From positions 355,789-419,788 of the forward strand of contig NZ_JAEULZ010000046.1 of the NCBI RefSeq assembly GCF_016793485.1: a DNA stretch of 64,000 nucleotides, read 5' to 3'. The DNA is from Mesorhizobium sp. (lineage in GTDB: Bacteria > Pseudomonadota > Alphaproteobacteria > Rhizobiales > Rhizobiaceae). Of this stretch, positions 39,626 through 47,644 are shown in pieces; position 1 is the first letter of the stretch; each line of letters opens with the position of its first letter. Below the pieces are notes generated by a model. The model was not told the origin of the DNA. It was given only the letters and a program-made list of their open reading frames with translations, and did no database searches. The translations under genes and the position numbers were made by a program.

Positions 39626-40561
39626 TCACGCGCCGCCTCCTTTTGGCCGGAAGTCGAAGACCGGGATGCCGAGCTTTCTGGCCTTGTCGGCGAGATTGTC
39701 CTGGATGCCAGTGCCGGGGAAGACAATCACCCCGATCGGCAGCACCTCCAGCATGGCGTCGTTGCGCTTGAACGGGGCGGCCTTGGCGTGTTTCGTCCAG
39801 TCGGGCGCGAAGCCGATCTGCGGCACCTTGCGATGATCGGCCCAGCGGGACGCGATCTTTTCGCCACCCTTCGGCGATTTGCCGTGCATCAACACCATGT
39901 CGGGGTGCTTGGCGTGGACCTGGTCGAGCTTGGCCCAGATCAGCCGGTGGTCGTTGAAGTCGAGCCCGGCAGTAAAGGCGATCTTCGGGCCTGCTGGCAG
40001 GAGCACTTCCTGCGCGGCGCGCTTCTTCGCGTTGAGGAAGTCGCGACTGTCGATCATCGCCGATGTCATCGCCTTGTGGTTGACCATCGATCCACTGCGC
40101 GGCTTCCAGCTTGATCTGGTGTGGCGCTCGTAGTGCTCGGCGGCCTGGTCGCGCATCAGCTCGAAGGCGTCACGGCGCTCGATCAGCGTCTGCCCCTCGG
40201 CCGTCAGGCGTTCCAGCTCGACGGATTTCACTTCGCTGCCGTCCTGTTCGCGCTGGCTGCGGCGCTGCGCCTGCTCGTTGTCGTCGAGTTCCCGCTCGAT
40301 CCGGTCGGTGGCGCGATGGAAGACGTTGACGATCGACCAAAGGAGATCATCGAGGTCGGGCTCGAGGCGGGTCTCTTCCAGCGTCACGATGAGGGCGTCG
40401 AAGATGTCGGCGAGGGCGCCGGCGACGTGGTGGCCCTCCGGGAGCGGTCGGGGATCGGGCTCGTCGTCGAAGGGACGGTAGCCGTAGAGCTGGAGTTCGG
40501 TGAGGACGTGATCGGTGGGTGATGCGGCGTGGTGCGGTTCGTGGTCGTCGTGCTCGCTCAT
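39626..40561 (-). CDS. DUF2493 (SLOG/YspA-like) protein
   Basis: 311 residues from ATG 40561. The N-terminal half is acidic and helical. The C-terminal half (from about 190) has the SLOG/DUF2493 nucleotide-binding pattern: KIAFTAGLDFNDHRLIWAKL, DMVLMHGKSPKGGEKIASRWA, and GVIVFPGTGIQDNLADKARKLGIPV (in pieces). SLOG proteins bind nucleotide-like ligands. A standard gene of this ICE backbone; exact role unknown. Family II leader copy 2 lies upstream. Confidence 0.88.
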   Translation of the reverse strand: MSEHDDHEPHHAASPTDHVLTELQLYGYRPFDDEPDPRPLPEGHHVAGALADIFDALIVTLEETRLEPDLDDLLWSIVNVFHRATDRIERELDDNEQAQRRSQREQDGSEVKSVELERLTAEGQTLIERRDAFELMRDQAAEHYERHTRSSWKPRSGSMVNHKAMTSAMIDSRDFLNAKKRAAQEVLLPAGPKIAFTAGLDFNDHRLIWAKLDQVHAKHPDMVLMHGKSPKGGEKIASRWADHRKVPQIGFAPDWTKHAKAAPFKRNDAMLEVLPIGVIVFPGTGIQDNLADKARKLGIPVFDFRPKGGGA

Positions 40562-40603
40562 GGGATGCTCCGTCGGTTTGACCGCGACCCTCGCGGCCTT
40601 CAT

Positions 40604-40742
40604 GGCGACGAAAGCCGGCGGGCGGGCCGGACCTGCACCCGCAGCGAAGCGGAGGGCCGAAGCGTCAGCGGAGGATGGCGAAGGCCGGCTATTTTGCCTC
40701 GCGATGGAAAGGCCCGCAGGGCCGCCGGAAAATAGTCGGCCG
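40604..40742. other. Conserved structured non-coding element, family II copy 2
   Basis: Partner of 37276-37413. AGCGTCAGCGGAGGATGGCG (40661-40680) is shared with two changes. The outer stem GGCCGGCTATTTT (40683-40695)/AAAATAGTCGGCC (40729-40741) and inner stem GGCCC (40711-40715)/GGGCC (40719-40723) around GCA keep the structure with different bases. The remaining part of the 300-bp gap holds no gene. Confidence 0.55.
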
Positions 40743-40861
40743 CAGACATTGCCGGTCCGGGCCGTTTGCTGGCCGATCGCCCTCTCGAAGGCCGGGGCGC
40801 GGTTGTCTCCGACCTCAGGGCATCCGAGCGATGCCGGCAGCGGCGCGCCCACCGCCCATAT

Positions 40862-41911
40862 TTATGCCGCCAGCGCCATGAACCGGGCGACGTCCTGCGG
40901 GGGGAGCTGGACACGGGCGCTTGCTCGTAGAGCATCGATGCCGAGCTTGCGGAGATCCTCGTTGAAGTCCCCGAGCGCGGGCGACAGCACGATCGCCTCG
41001 ATCCCGACAGCGTTCGCCCGTTCGATCAGGCTGTCACGCGCGCCGTCACCGGCCGGATCGTCGTCACGCACGATGTAGAGCCGTCTCAGCGTGTCGGGGA
41101 ACAGGATGGCCGCGAGATGCGCCGCCGAGAGTGCTGCGGCCATGGCCATGCTGGGCAAGACGCATCGAAGCGCCAGGATCGTCTCTATGCCTTCGCCGGC
41201 CGCCATGATCTCGCCCGCCACGCCGAAGCGGACCGCGTGCCCGAGCAGGTCGCCCATCGCGCGCCTCGGCGTATCGATCGGAGCCTTGTCCCTGCCGGAA
41301 GGGTCGAGCCAGGTGCGGTGTGCGCCGGTCAGGCGCCCGTCGAGGTCGGTCACGGACGCGATCATCGCCGGCCAGATCTCGGTGGGCGAATGCTCGTCAG
41401 GACGATAGTAGCAGCGCGGATGGAAACGCAGGCTTCCGGTACCGTGCAAAGCCGTAATTCCGCGATTGCGCAGATACGTCTCTACGACCGTGCCCGAAAT
41501 CGGCTGCGACATCGCGAACAGTCGACGTGCTGCTTCAGGCGATCCCGACGGTGCGGGTGTCAATGTCAGCCGGGGCGAAGTTTGCTCGGACTCGGGATGC
41601 GGCAAGCTGAGGAAGGTCCGTGCCTCGTCGGCAACGTCCTTGAAGTCGATCAGGCCGCGGCTCTCACGGATGACGTCGAGGAGATCGCCATGCTCGCCGG
41701 TCGCGGCGTCGGTCCATTTGCCGGCTGCTCCCTTGCCGGATTCGCTCCCCTTCAGCCGCACGAACATGGAGCGTCCCGGCGTGTTGCGCACATCGCCGAC
41801 GAGCCAGTAACGACCCTCACGATGCCCATTCGAAAGGTAATGACGGCACACCGCCTCAGCCTGCCGGCCGAGACGCTGTGCCAGTTCGGGTGCATCGCGC
41901 CGGGCCATCAT
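40862..41911 (-). CDS. Toprim-domain (primase-like) protein
   Basis: 349 residues. The N-terminal part (GRYWLVGDVRNTPGRSMFVRL, TGEHGDLLDVIRESR) matches the primase-associated DUF7146/zinc-ribbon-like region. The toprim domain follows from about 215: EGIETILAL (Glu motif), then YIVRDDDPAGDGA (Asp-x-Asp region). It probably supports ICE DNA metabolism after transfer. It overlaps the helicase gene by four bases. Confidence 0.87.
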   Translation of the reverse strand: MMARRDAPELAQRLGRQAEAVCRHYLSNGHREGRYWLVGDVRNTPGRSMFVRLKGSESGKGAAGKWTDAATGEHGDLLDVIRESRGLIDFKDVADEARTFLSLPHPESEQTSPRLTLTPAPSGSPEAARRLFAMSQPISGTVVETYLRNRGITALHGTGSLRFHPRCYYRPDEHSPTEIWPAMIASVTDLDGRLTGAHRTWLDPSGRDKAPIDTPRRAMGDLLGHAVRFGVAGEIMAAGEGIETILALRCVLPSMAMAAALSAAHLAAILFPDTLRRLYIVRDDDPAGDGARDSLIERANAVGIEAIVLSPALGDFNEDLRKLGIDALRASARVQLPPQDVARFMALAA

Positions 41912-44900
41912 GCAGCCTCCCGCTCGCCAATGCGCTGGACGGGATGACGCTCCAGCACCTTGGCCAGAATTGCCGACCCGGAAGCGTCGCTGGGAACGAA
42001 CATGCGCAGCTTCCAGGAGATGATCTCGTGGAAGAGGCCGTAGGCCGAAAGGCGATCGCGCATCGTGTCGGTGAAGCCCGACAACTCGATGCGGTTGACG
42101 CCCATGACGCGGCTGCGCCGAAGCTGCAGACCCTCGGCAAGGTCGAGGATCGTCCGGCCGTCCATCAGCGCGGTGAAGGCATCGCTAGCGGTGAGCGCGG
42201 ATGAGCCCGTCGCCAGCACGCCCGCGGCCCATGCGGGCGAAACCCGGCGGCCGATGATACGCTCGCCATCATCGGTCTGGAGCCGATAGACCCGAGACGA
42301 CTCGTTGGGCAGGCGCTTCCAGATCGGCAGCAGCAGTCCAGCAACGACATGGATGGTGCCATCGGTGAACTCTGGCACGTCCGCCACTTCGGCATTCCAG
42401 GCGTCGGCGAACGCGGCCTGTTCAGCCTCAACCCAGTGGCTCTCCGCCATCATCTTCAACGAGGCATGATGGTGGTCCATCGGCCGGATCAAACGGACGC
42501 GCCGTTCGATCTCGCCATCGTCGAGCATCAACGTGGGTGCTGGAACCTGCACCGCGGCGCGGCCGGAGCGGTCATTGATCAGCAGCTTCGCGCGTGGATC
42601 GTCAAGGTGCGCAAGGGCATCGGCAAGTGAGACGGGCCGATTGCGTTCGCGCTGGGTGATGGTTAGCAGCCGTGTCTCCGCGCCGGTGCCGGGATGGACA
42701 TGGATGGCGCGTCGATCGGAGACGACGAAGCTCTCCGCCTGAAGTGTTTCCAGGCCGACGTCATAGACCCCGGATGCGATGGCGCCCTCGATCTTCGCAT
42801 TGAGCAACTGCTCGAAAGCGCTGAACAGGATGGTTTGAAGCGAGATGGTGAGGGCCAGCAGGCGATTCAGGAAGGTCGTGATCGGCGGCAGCTCGTCCTT
42901 GATGCCGGTGGAATCCATAAGCGTGAGGCCGGTCGCATCCTCGAACATCTGGAGCGAGCAGCCTTCGACCTTGCCGCGTACCAGCAGCAGATAGAGCTGC
43001 CGTAGCGCGTCGCGAGCATAGTGCGATTCCAGATTGTCCTCGGGGCGGAACAGGCCCTGGCCGCCGGTCTGGCGCTGGCCGCGCGTGATGGCGCCCAGCG
43101 TGTCGAGGCGCCTGGCGATGGTCGACAGAAAGCGCTTCTCGGCCTTCACGTCGGTCGCGATCGGCCGAAACAGCGGTGGCTGCGCCTGATTGGTGCGGTT
43201 GGTGCGACCGAGGCCCTGGATCGCGGCGTCCGCCTTCCAGCCCGGTTCGAGCAGATAGTGAACCCGAAGGCGACGGTTCTTCGCCGACAGTTCGGCGTGA
43301 TAGCTGCGGCCCGTGCCACCCGCGTCGGAAAATACGAGTATGCGCTTCTGGTCGTCCATGAAGGCCTGCGTCTCGGCGAGATTGGCCGATCCGGCGCGGT
43401 TCTCGACGACGAGGCGATCGATGCCGTTGGTGCTGGTCTTTCGGACAATGCGGCGCGACCGGCCCGTCACTTCCGCCACAGTGTCGGTACCGAAGCGCTG
43501 GACGATCTGGTCGAGTGCTCCGGGAACGGGAGGGAGAGAGGCGAGCTGTTCGATCAGCCGATCGCGGCGGGCGACGGCCTCGCGGCTCTCCACGGGCTGG
43601 CCGTCGCGATAGACCGGACGTGACGACAGATTTCCTTCGCTATCGGTGAACGGCTCATAGAGTTGCACCGGGAAGGAATGCTGGAGATAGGAGAGGACAT
43701 ATTCGCGCGGCGTGATGTCGACACGAACGTCGTTCCATTCCTCGGTGGGAATTTCCGCGAGGCGGCGCTCCATCAGCGCTTCGCCGGTCGAGACGATCTG
43801 GATGACGGCGGCATGGCCCTCCTGGAGGTCGCGCTCGATGGAGCGGATCAGGGTCGGTGTCTTCATGCTGGTCAGCAGATGGCCGAAGAAGCGCTGCTTC
43901 GTGCTCTCGAAGGCCGAGCGCGCGGCGGACTTCGCCTGCCGGTTCAGCGTGCCGGTCTCGCCTGTCACATTGGCGGCCCGCATCGCGGCGTCGAGATTGT
44001 TATGGATGACGCTGAACGCCCCGGCATAGGCGTCGTAGATGCGGGTCTGCTCGGACGTAAGCTGGTGCTCGACCAGCTCGTATTCGACACCGTCGTAGGA
44101 GAGGGACCGGGCGGTATAGAGACCGAGTGCGCGAAGATCGCGGGCCAGCACTTCCATTGCAGCGACGCCACCGGCCTCGATCGCCTCGACGAATTCCGCC
44201 CTGGTCGCGAACGGGAAATCCTCGCCGCCCCACAAGCCCAAACGCTGCGCATAGGCGAGATTGTGGACCGTGGTCGCGCCCGTCGCCGAGACATAGACGA
44301 CACGGGCGTTCGGCAGGGCGTGCTGGAGGCGAAGCCCGGCACGTCCCTGCTGCGAGGCGGCGACATCGCCGCGTTCTCCCTTGCCGCCTGCGGCATTCTG
44401 CATCGCGTGGCTCTCGTCGAAAATGATCACTCCGTCGAAGTCGGAGCCCAACCATTCGACGATCTGCCGGACGCGCGAAACCTTCTCGCCGCGCTCGTCG
44501 GAGCGTAGCGTGGCATAGGTGGTGAAAAGGACGCCTTGATCGAGGCGGATGGCCCTGCCTTGCGGGAACCGGGACAGCGGCGTGACCAGCAGGCGCTCCA
44601 TGCCGAGCGCCGACCAGTCGCGCTGCGCGTCCTCGATCAGCTTGTCGGATTTGGAGATCCACACCGCCTTGCGGCGTCCTCGCATCCAGTTGTCGAGGAT
44701 GATGCCGGCAGACTGGCGGCCCTTGCCGGCGCCGGTGCCGTCGCCGAGCATGAAGCCCCGGCGGAAACGCAGGGCGGTTGCGGCGTCGTCCCGCGCGGCC
44801 GAGACGACGTCGAAGGTGGCGTCGACCGTCCACGCGCCAGCGAGGAAGTCCGAATGGGCCTGGCCGGCATAGATGACGGTTTCGAGCTGGGCGTCGGACA

Positions 44901-46269
44901 AGAGCCCGCCGGTGACGATGTTGGCGGGAAGGATCGGCCGATAGCTCGGCTTCGGCGGGGCGACCGATGCCATGGCCGCCGATTGCACCAGCTTGGTCGG
45001 ATGCGGATGGGCGCCGGGAATACGGATCGTCTGCAATCGGTATTCTTCATAGATCGCATCGGTGATCCGGCCAGTCTCCGCAGGTAGCCAGTCCAAGGTG
45101 TCGTAGGCGAGTTCGACGCCTTCCGGTTCGGCGAAACTGCGTGTGGGGAACGAGGCGGCGGATCGCGCGATAGAGCCGCTCACGGTGCGCGCCGGGAAGA
45201 CTGGCGTTGAGACGGCGGGCAAGAGGGCCGACGCGGCGACCGGCAGCCGCGCCGGAACATACTCGCCGATCCAAGCGATCATGGTGGCGACATCGGGCGC
45301 GATGCCGGGTGATGCCGGAAACGCGCCCGGACTATCGGCCGGCAGTTTGTCGATGACGGTCAGCCGCGTGTCGATGGTCGTACCATGCTTGGCGTAGACC
45401 GCGCCGTCGATCGCGGCGGTGAACACGAGTCGGCCGCGCTCCTGCAGCCGGACGAAGGCCTCGCGCCAGGCGGGCAGCTCGGGCGAGAAATTCGCGCCGG
45501 TGATCGCGACAAGCCGCCCACCATCGACGAGCCGCGCCAGCGCAGAGGCGACGTGGCGGTAGGCGGCGTCGGACATGCGGCTCGAGACGTTGGCCAGCAC
45601 CGAGAACGGCGGGTTCATCAGCACGACGCTGGGCACGACGCCGGGATCGAGATGATCATCGATCTGCGCGGCGTCGAAGCGGGTGACGGGGATGGCCGGA
45701 AATAGGAAGGAGAGAAGCCCCGCGCGGGTCTCAGCCAATTCGTTGAGCAGCAGCGTGCCGCCGCCGATCTCGGCCAGGATAGCGAGCAGGCCGGTGCCGG
45801 CGGATGGCTCCAGCACCCGGTCAGCCGGCGTGATCGCCGCCGCGGTAAGCGCCGCCAGACCGAGCGGGATGGGCGTGCTGAATTGCTGGAACGCTTCGCT
45901 CTCCTGGGAGCGGCGCGTGTGGGTGGGGAAGAGGCCGACGATCTTGCCGAGCATCGGAAGTGCTGAGGCCGGAGAACCGGCTTTGCGGAAAAGCGACTTC
46001 CCGTATTTGCGCAGAAACAGCACCGTCGCGACTTCACAGGCGTCATAGGCTGTCTTCCAGTCCCAGGCGCCGGACGCATCGGAGGCGCCGAAGGCGGTTT
46101 CCATGGCGGTGCGCAGGATCGAGGCGTCTGCGCGCTGGCCGTGTTCGAGATGGGGGAGAAGGAACTGCGCCGCGCGGTGGACCGCAGCAGCGGGATCAAC
46201 CACTGGGGATGAGACAGGCGGAAGCGGCGCGGCCGAAACGGCAGCCGCGGAAGCGGAAATATCAAGCAT
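41908..46269 (-). CDS. Strawberry-notch-like helicase fused to a SAM methyltransferase domain
   Basis: 1453 residues from ATG 46269; the open frame extends 22 codons further but lies in a structured leader. Residues about 125-290 form a methyltransferase (VLEPSAGTGLLAILAE and the catalytic MNPPFSV). Then come a SNF2/DEAD-type helicase: Walker A-like LGDGTGAGKGRQSAG near 535, DEAH-type FDESHAMQN near 630, and a C-terminal helicase domain with QGLGRTNRTNQ. The strawberry-notch family is conserved in conjugative elements and may protect or remodel incoming DNA. A degraded palindromic repeat codes for SLFRKAGSPAS near the N-terminus. Confidence 0.92.
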   Translation of the reverse strand: MLDISASAAAVSAAPLPPVSSPVVDPAAAVHRAAQFLLPHLEHGQRADASILRTAMETAFGASDASGAWDWKTAYDACEVATVLFLRKYGKSLFRKAGSPASALPMLGKIVGLFPTHTRRSQESEAFQQFSTPIPLGLAALTAAAITPADRVLEPSAGTGLLAILAEIGGGTLLLNELAETRAGLLSFLFPAIPVTRFDAAQIDDHLDPGVVPSVVLMNPPFSVLANVSSRMSDAAYRHVASALARLVDGGRLVAITGANFSPELPAWREAFVRLQERGRLVFTAAIDGAVYAKHGTTIDTRLTVIDKLPADSPGAFPASPGIAPDVATMIAWIGEYVPARLPVAASALLPAVSTPVFPARTVSGSIARSAASFPTRSFAEPEGVELAYDTLDWLPAETGRITDAIYEEYRLQTIRIPGAHPHPTKLVQSAAMASVAPPKPSYRPILPANIVTGGLLSDAQLETVIYAGQAHSDFLAGAWTVDATFDVVSAARDDAATALRFRRGFMLGDGTGAGKGRQSAGIILDNWMRGRRKAVWISKSDKLIEDAQRDWSALGMERLLVTPLSRFPQGRAIRLDQGVLFTTYATLRSDERGEKVSRVRQIVEWLGSDFDGVIIFDESHAMQNAAGGKGERGDVAASQQGRAGLRLQHALPNARVVYVSATGATTVHNLAYAQRLGLWGGEDFPFATRAEFVEAIEAGGVAAMEVLARDLRALGLYTARSLSYDGVEYELVEHQLTSEQTRIYDAYAGAFSVIHNNLDAAMRAANVTGETGTLNRQAKSAARSAFESTKQRFFGHLLTSMKTPTLIRSIERDLQEGHAAVIQIVSTGEALMERRLAEIPTEEWNDVRVDITPREYVLSYLQHSFPVQLYEPFTDSEGNLSSRPVYRDGQPVESREAVARRDRLIEQLASLPPVPGALDQIVQRFGTDTVAEVTGRSRRIVRKTSTNGIDRLVVENRAGSANLAETQAFMDDQKRILVFSDAGGTGRSYHAELSAKNRRLRVHYLLEPGWKADAAIQGLGRTNRTNQAQPPLFRPIATDVKAEKRFLSTIARRLDTLGAITRGQRQTGGQGLFRPEDNLESHYARDALRQLYLLLVRGKVEGCSLQMFEDATGLTLMDSTGIKDELPPITTFLNRLLALTISLQTILFSAFEQLLNAKIEGAIASGVYDVGLETLQAESFVVSDRRAIHVHPGTGAETRLLTITQRERNRPVSLADALAHLDDPRAKLLINDRSGRAAVQVPAPTLMLDDGEIERRVRLIRPMDHHHASLKMMAESHWVEAEQAAFADAWNAEVADVPEFTDGTIHVVAGLLLPIWKRLPNESSRVYRLQTDDGERIIGRRVSPAWAAGVLATGSSALTASDAFTALMDGRTILDLAEGLQLRRSRVMGVNRIELSGFTDTMRDRLSAYGLFHEIISWKLRMFVPSDASGSAILAKVLERHPVQRIGEREAA
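45974..45991. repeat. Short palindromic repeat inside the helicase gene (degraded)
   Basis: GAACCG (45974-45979), GCTTTG, CGGAAA (45986-45991): right arm and spacer match the copies in trbG and repA, while the left arm differs from TTTCCG at three positions. Read on the - strand as LFRKAGS, the same phase as the other copies. Confidence 0.5.
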
Positions 46270-46291
46270 GGGGAAGACCTCGGGAGAGCAG

Positions 46292-46347
46292 AACGGGACG
46301 AACCGGGACGCTCTCTCTCGACCGATCCGGCTCAAACCCGTCCCGGC
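46292..46347 (-). promoter_or_regulatory. Structured leader, family I copy A (helicase gene)
   Basis: On the - strand this leader contains GACGGGTTTGAG and further on GGTCGAGAGAGAG, shared with the leaders of parB and ardC. Arms CCGGGACG and CGTCCCGG give a perfect 8-bp stem enclosing the GAGAGAGAG segment. It ends about 22 bp before the helicase start codon, so it would be in the 5' untranslated RNA. Confidence 0.5.
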
Positions 46348-46512
46348 CGGCCTCTTCCTCTCTGGGAGCGCGGTCTTGGGGACGCGGTTGCTTTTCCGAG
46401 GCCAGCTGTGCCGCTACACTCCGTCATCCAAACATGATGGCAGCGCAGGACTCGGCGACGGGCGGCCCGCGCGTCCGTCACGGACCGAAAATGCCCGGCC
46501 GAACGGAAGGAA

Positions 46513-46878
46513 ATGGCAATGAAGGGAAGTGTGGCGGGAATCGTCGGAGCAGTATGCTTGGTGGTTGGGTTCGCGGCGGGATTCGCGCTGCGGCCATCCC
46601 TGGCGCCGAGCGGGACGGCAGTGGTGGCGGCAGCAGTGGCGGCGCAACCGAGCGAAGAGGAAGCGACCGCCGTCGTGCGTCGTCACAAGCTGTTCACCGG
46701 GACATCGCTCGCCAACGCGACATTGAAGCTCGGTGATTGCTCGCCGGGCGGCGTCGGCCCGGGCATAACCTGCATGACCCAACTCACCATGGATCCGACG
46801 AAACCTAACGCCACGCCGCAGAACCGCCCCATCGGCTTTGCCCGCGTTGGCAGTCAATGGGAAGTGGCTGTTTGGTAA
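46513..46878 (+). CDS. Small exported or membrane-anchored hypothetical protein
   Basis: 121 residues with GGAAGG just before ATG 46513. A hydrophobic segment (about 8-27, GIVGAVCLVVGFAAGFAL) looks like a signal anchor, followed by an Ala-rich linker and a domain with two Cys (KLGDCSPGGVGPGITCMTQ) and a WEVAVW end. No known family. Rightward, against the surrounding backbone genes. Confidence 0.65.
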   Translation: MAMKGSVAGIVGAVCLVVGFAAGFALRPSLAPSGTAVVAAAVAAQPSEEEATAVVRRHKLFTGTSLANATLKLGDCSPGGVGPGITCMTQLTMDPTKPNATPQNRPIGFARVGSQWEVAVW

Positions 46879-46882
46879 GTGG

Positions 46883-47119
46883 TCAGTCCGCCAAGTCGCC
46901 ATCGGGCGATGGCGGTAGGTAGGTGTCATAGGGATTGCCATCGGCCAAATGGCCAAAGGGCGTGAAGACGAAGCCACCGGACTCGCGGCCGACGGCGCAG
47001 ATGACATAACGCGCTTCGCCCGTCGCGTTGTCGGCGCATTCCATCAGCGCCAGATTGCCATCCGCTGCGGCGCGAAGCAGCGTCTTAAAGTTGGCGCGGG
47101 CATGATCGGGAATACTCAT
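46883..47119 (-). CDS. DUF6117-like small protein
   Basis: 78 residues, MSIPDHARANFKTLLRAAADGNLALMECADNATGE in pieces, then YVICAVGRESGGFVFTPFGHLADGNPYDTYLPP. This pattern (DHARANFxTLLRAAxxGxLALME) is common in alphaproteobacterial ICEs (DUF6117). Function unknown. Its start overlaps the stop of the upstream gene. Confidence 0.75.
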   Translation of the reverse strand: MSIPDHARANFKTLLRAAADGNLALMECADNATGEARYVICAVGRESGGFVFTPFGHLADGNPYDTYLPPSPDGDLAD

Positions 47120-47529
47120 CAGGCGTCTCCTTCAGCCAGATGGTCGGCGAGCCATCCGTGCGTGCCGATCCACGCGATGGTCTGTCGCGTGGCGAGATCG
47201 AGCACATGCGCCCCGCCGGAGAAGGCGTTGACGCGGGGACGCGAGCAGGTGCCAGCCCATTGGAATCCCCAGCGGCCTTGGAGATCGAAGACTTCTGCGC
47301 AGTGCAGGACGAAGGTGATCATGCTTTGCGGATCACCGGTCACGTCGTCGCGCATCCAGAGTTGCGAGCCGCCGTGCTCGGGTTCGATCGATAGGACGAA
47401 GCCATCGGAAGGCGGGTCTTCCAGCGCGTTCTCCGCCATCAACGCGTTGTAGAGGTCGAGCGCGCGAGCAGCGTTCTGGGGCGTGCCGACATCGAGCAGG
47501 CACGAGAAATGCGTGAAATAGTCAGCCAT
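47119..47529 (-). CDS. Conserved ICE hypothetical protein
   Basis: 136 residues from ATG 47529. MADYFTHFSCLLDVGTPQNAARAL, then LSIEPEHGGSQLWMRDD and WGFQWAGTCSRPRVNAFSGGAHVLDLATR, a family often found beside ParB in Trb-type ICEs; no function is known. A strong hairpin (47550-47584) sits 20 bp upstream of its start. Confidence 0.75.
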   Translation of the reverse strand: MADYFTHFSCLLDVGTPQNAARALDLYNALMAENALEDPPSDGFVLSIEPEHGGSQLWMRDDVTGDPQSMITFVLHCAEVFDLQGRWGFQWAGTCSRPRVNAFSGGAHVLDLATRQTIAWIGTHGWLADHLAEGDA

Positions 47530-47549
47530 GTCCGGCTCCTGAAACAAGG

Positions 47550-47584
47550 AGAGCCCGGCGATCGGTAAGGACCGGCCGGGCTCT
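47550..47584 (-). terminator. Hairpin between parB and the next gene
   Basis: AGAGCCCGGC (47550-47559) and GCCGGGCTCT (47575-47584) are perfect 10-bp arms; an inner CGGT/ACCG pair extends the stem. It lies after the parB stop (47645) and before the next start (47529), so it can act as a terminator or leader structure. Confidence 0.55.
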
Positions 47585-47644
47585 GGATTGGGGAAGGAGG
47601 TTGCGAGCGCGGAGCGGCCGAAGTCGCCCCGCGCGTGTGGCGAT

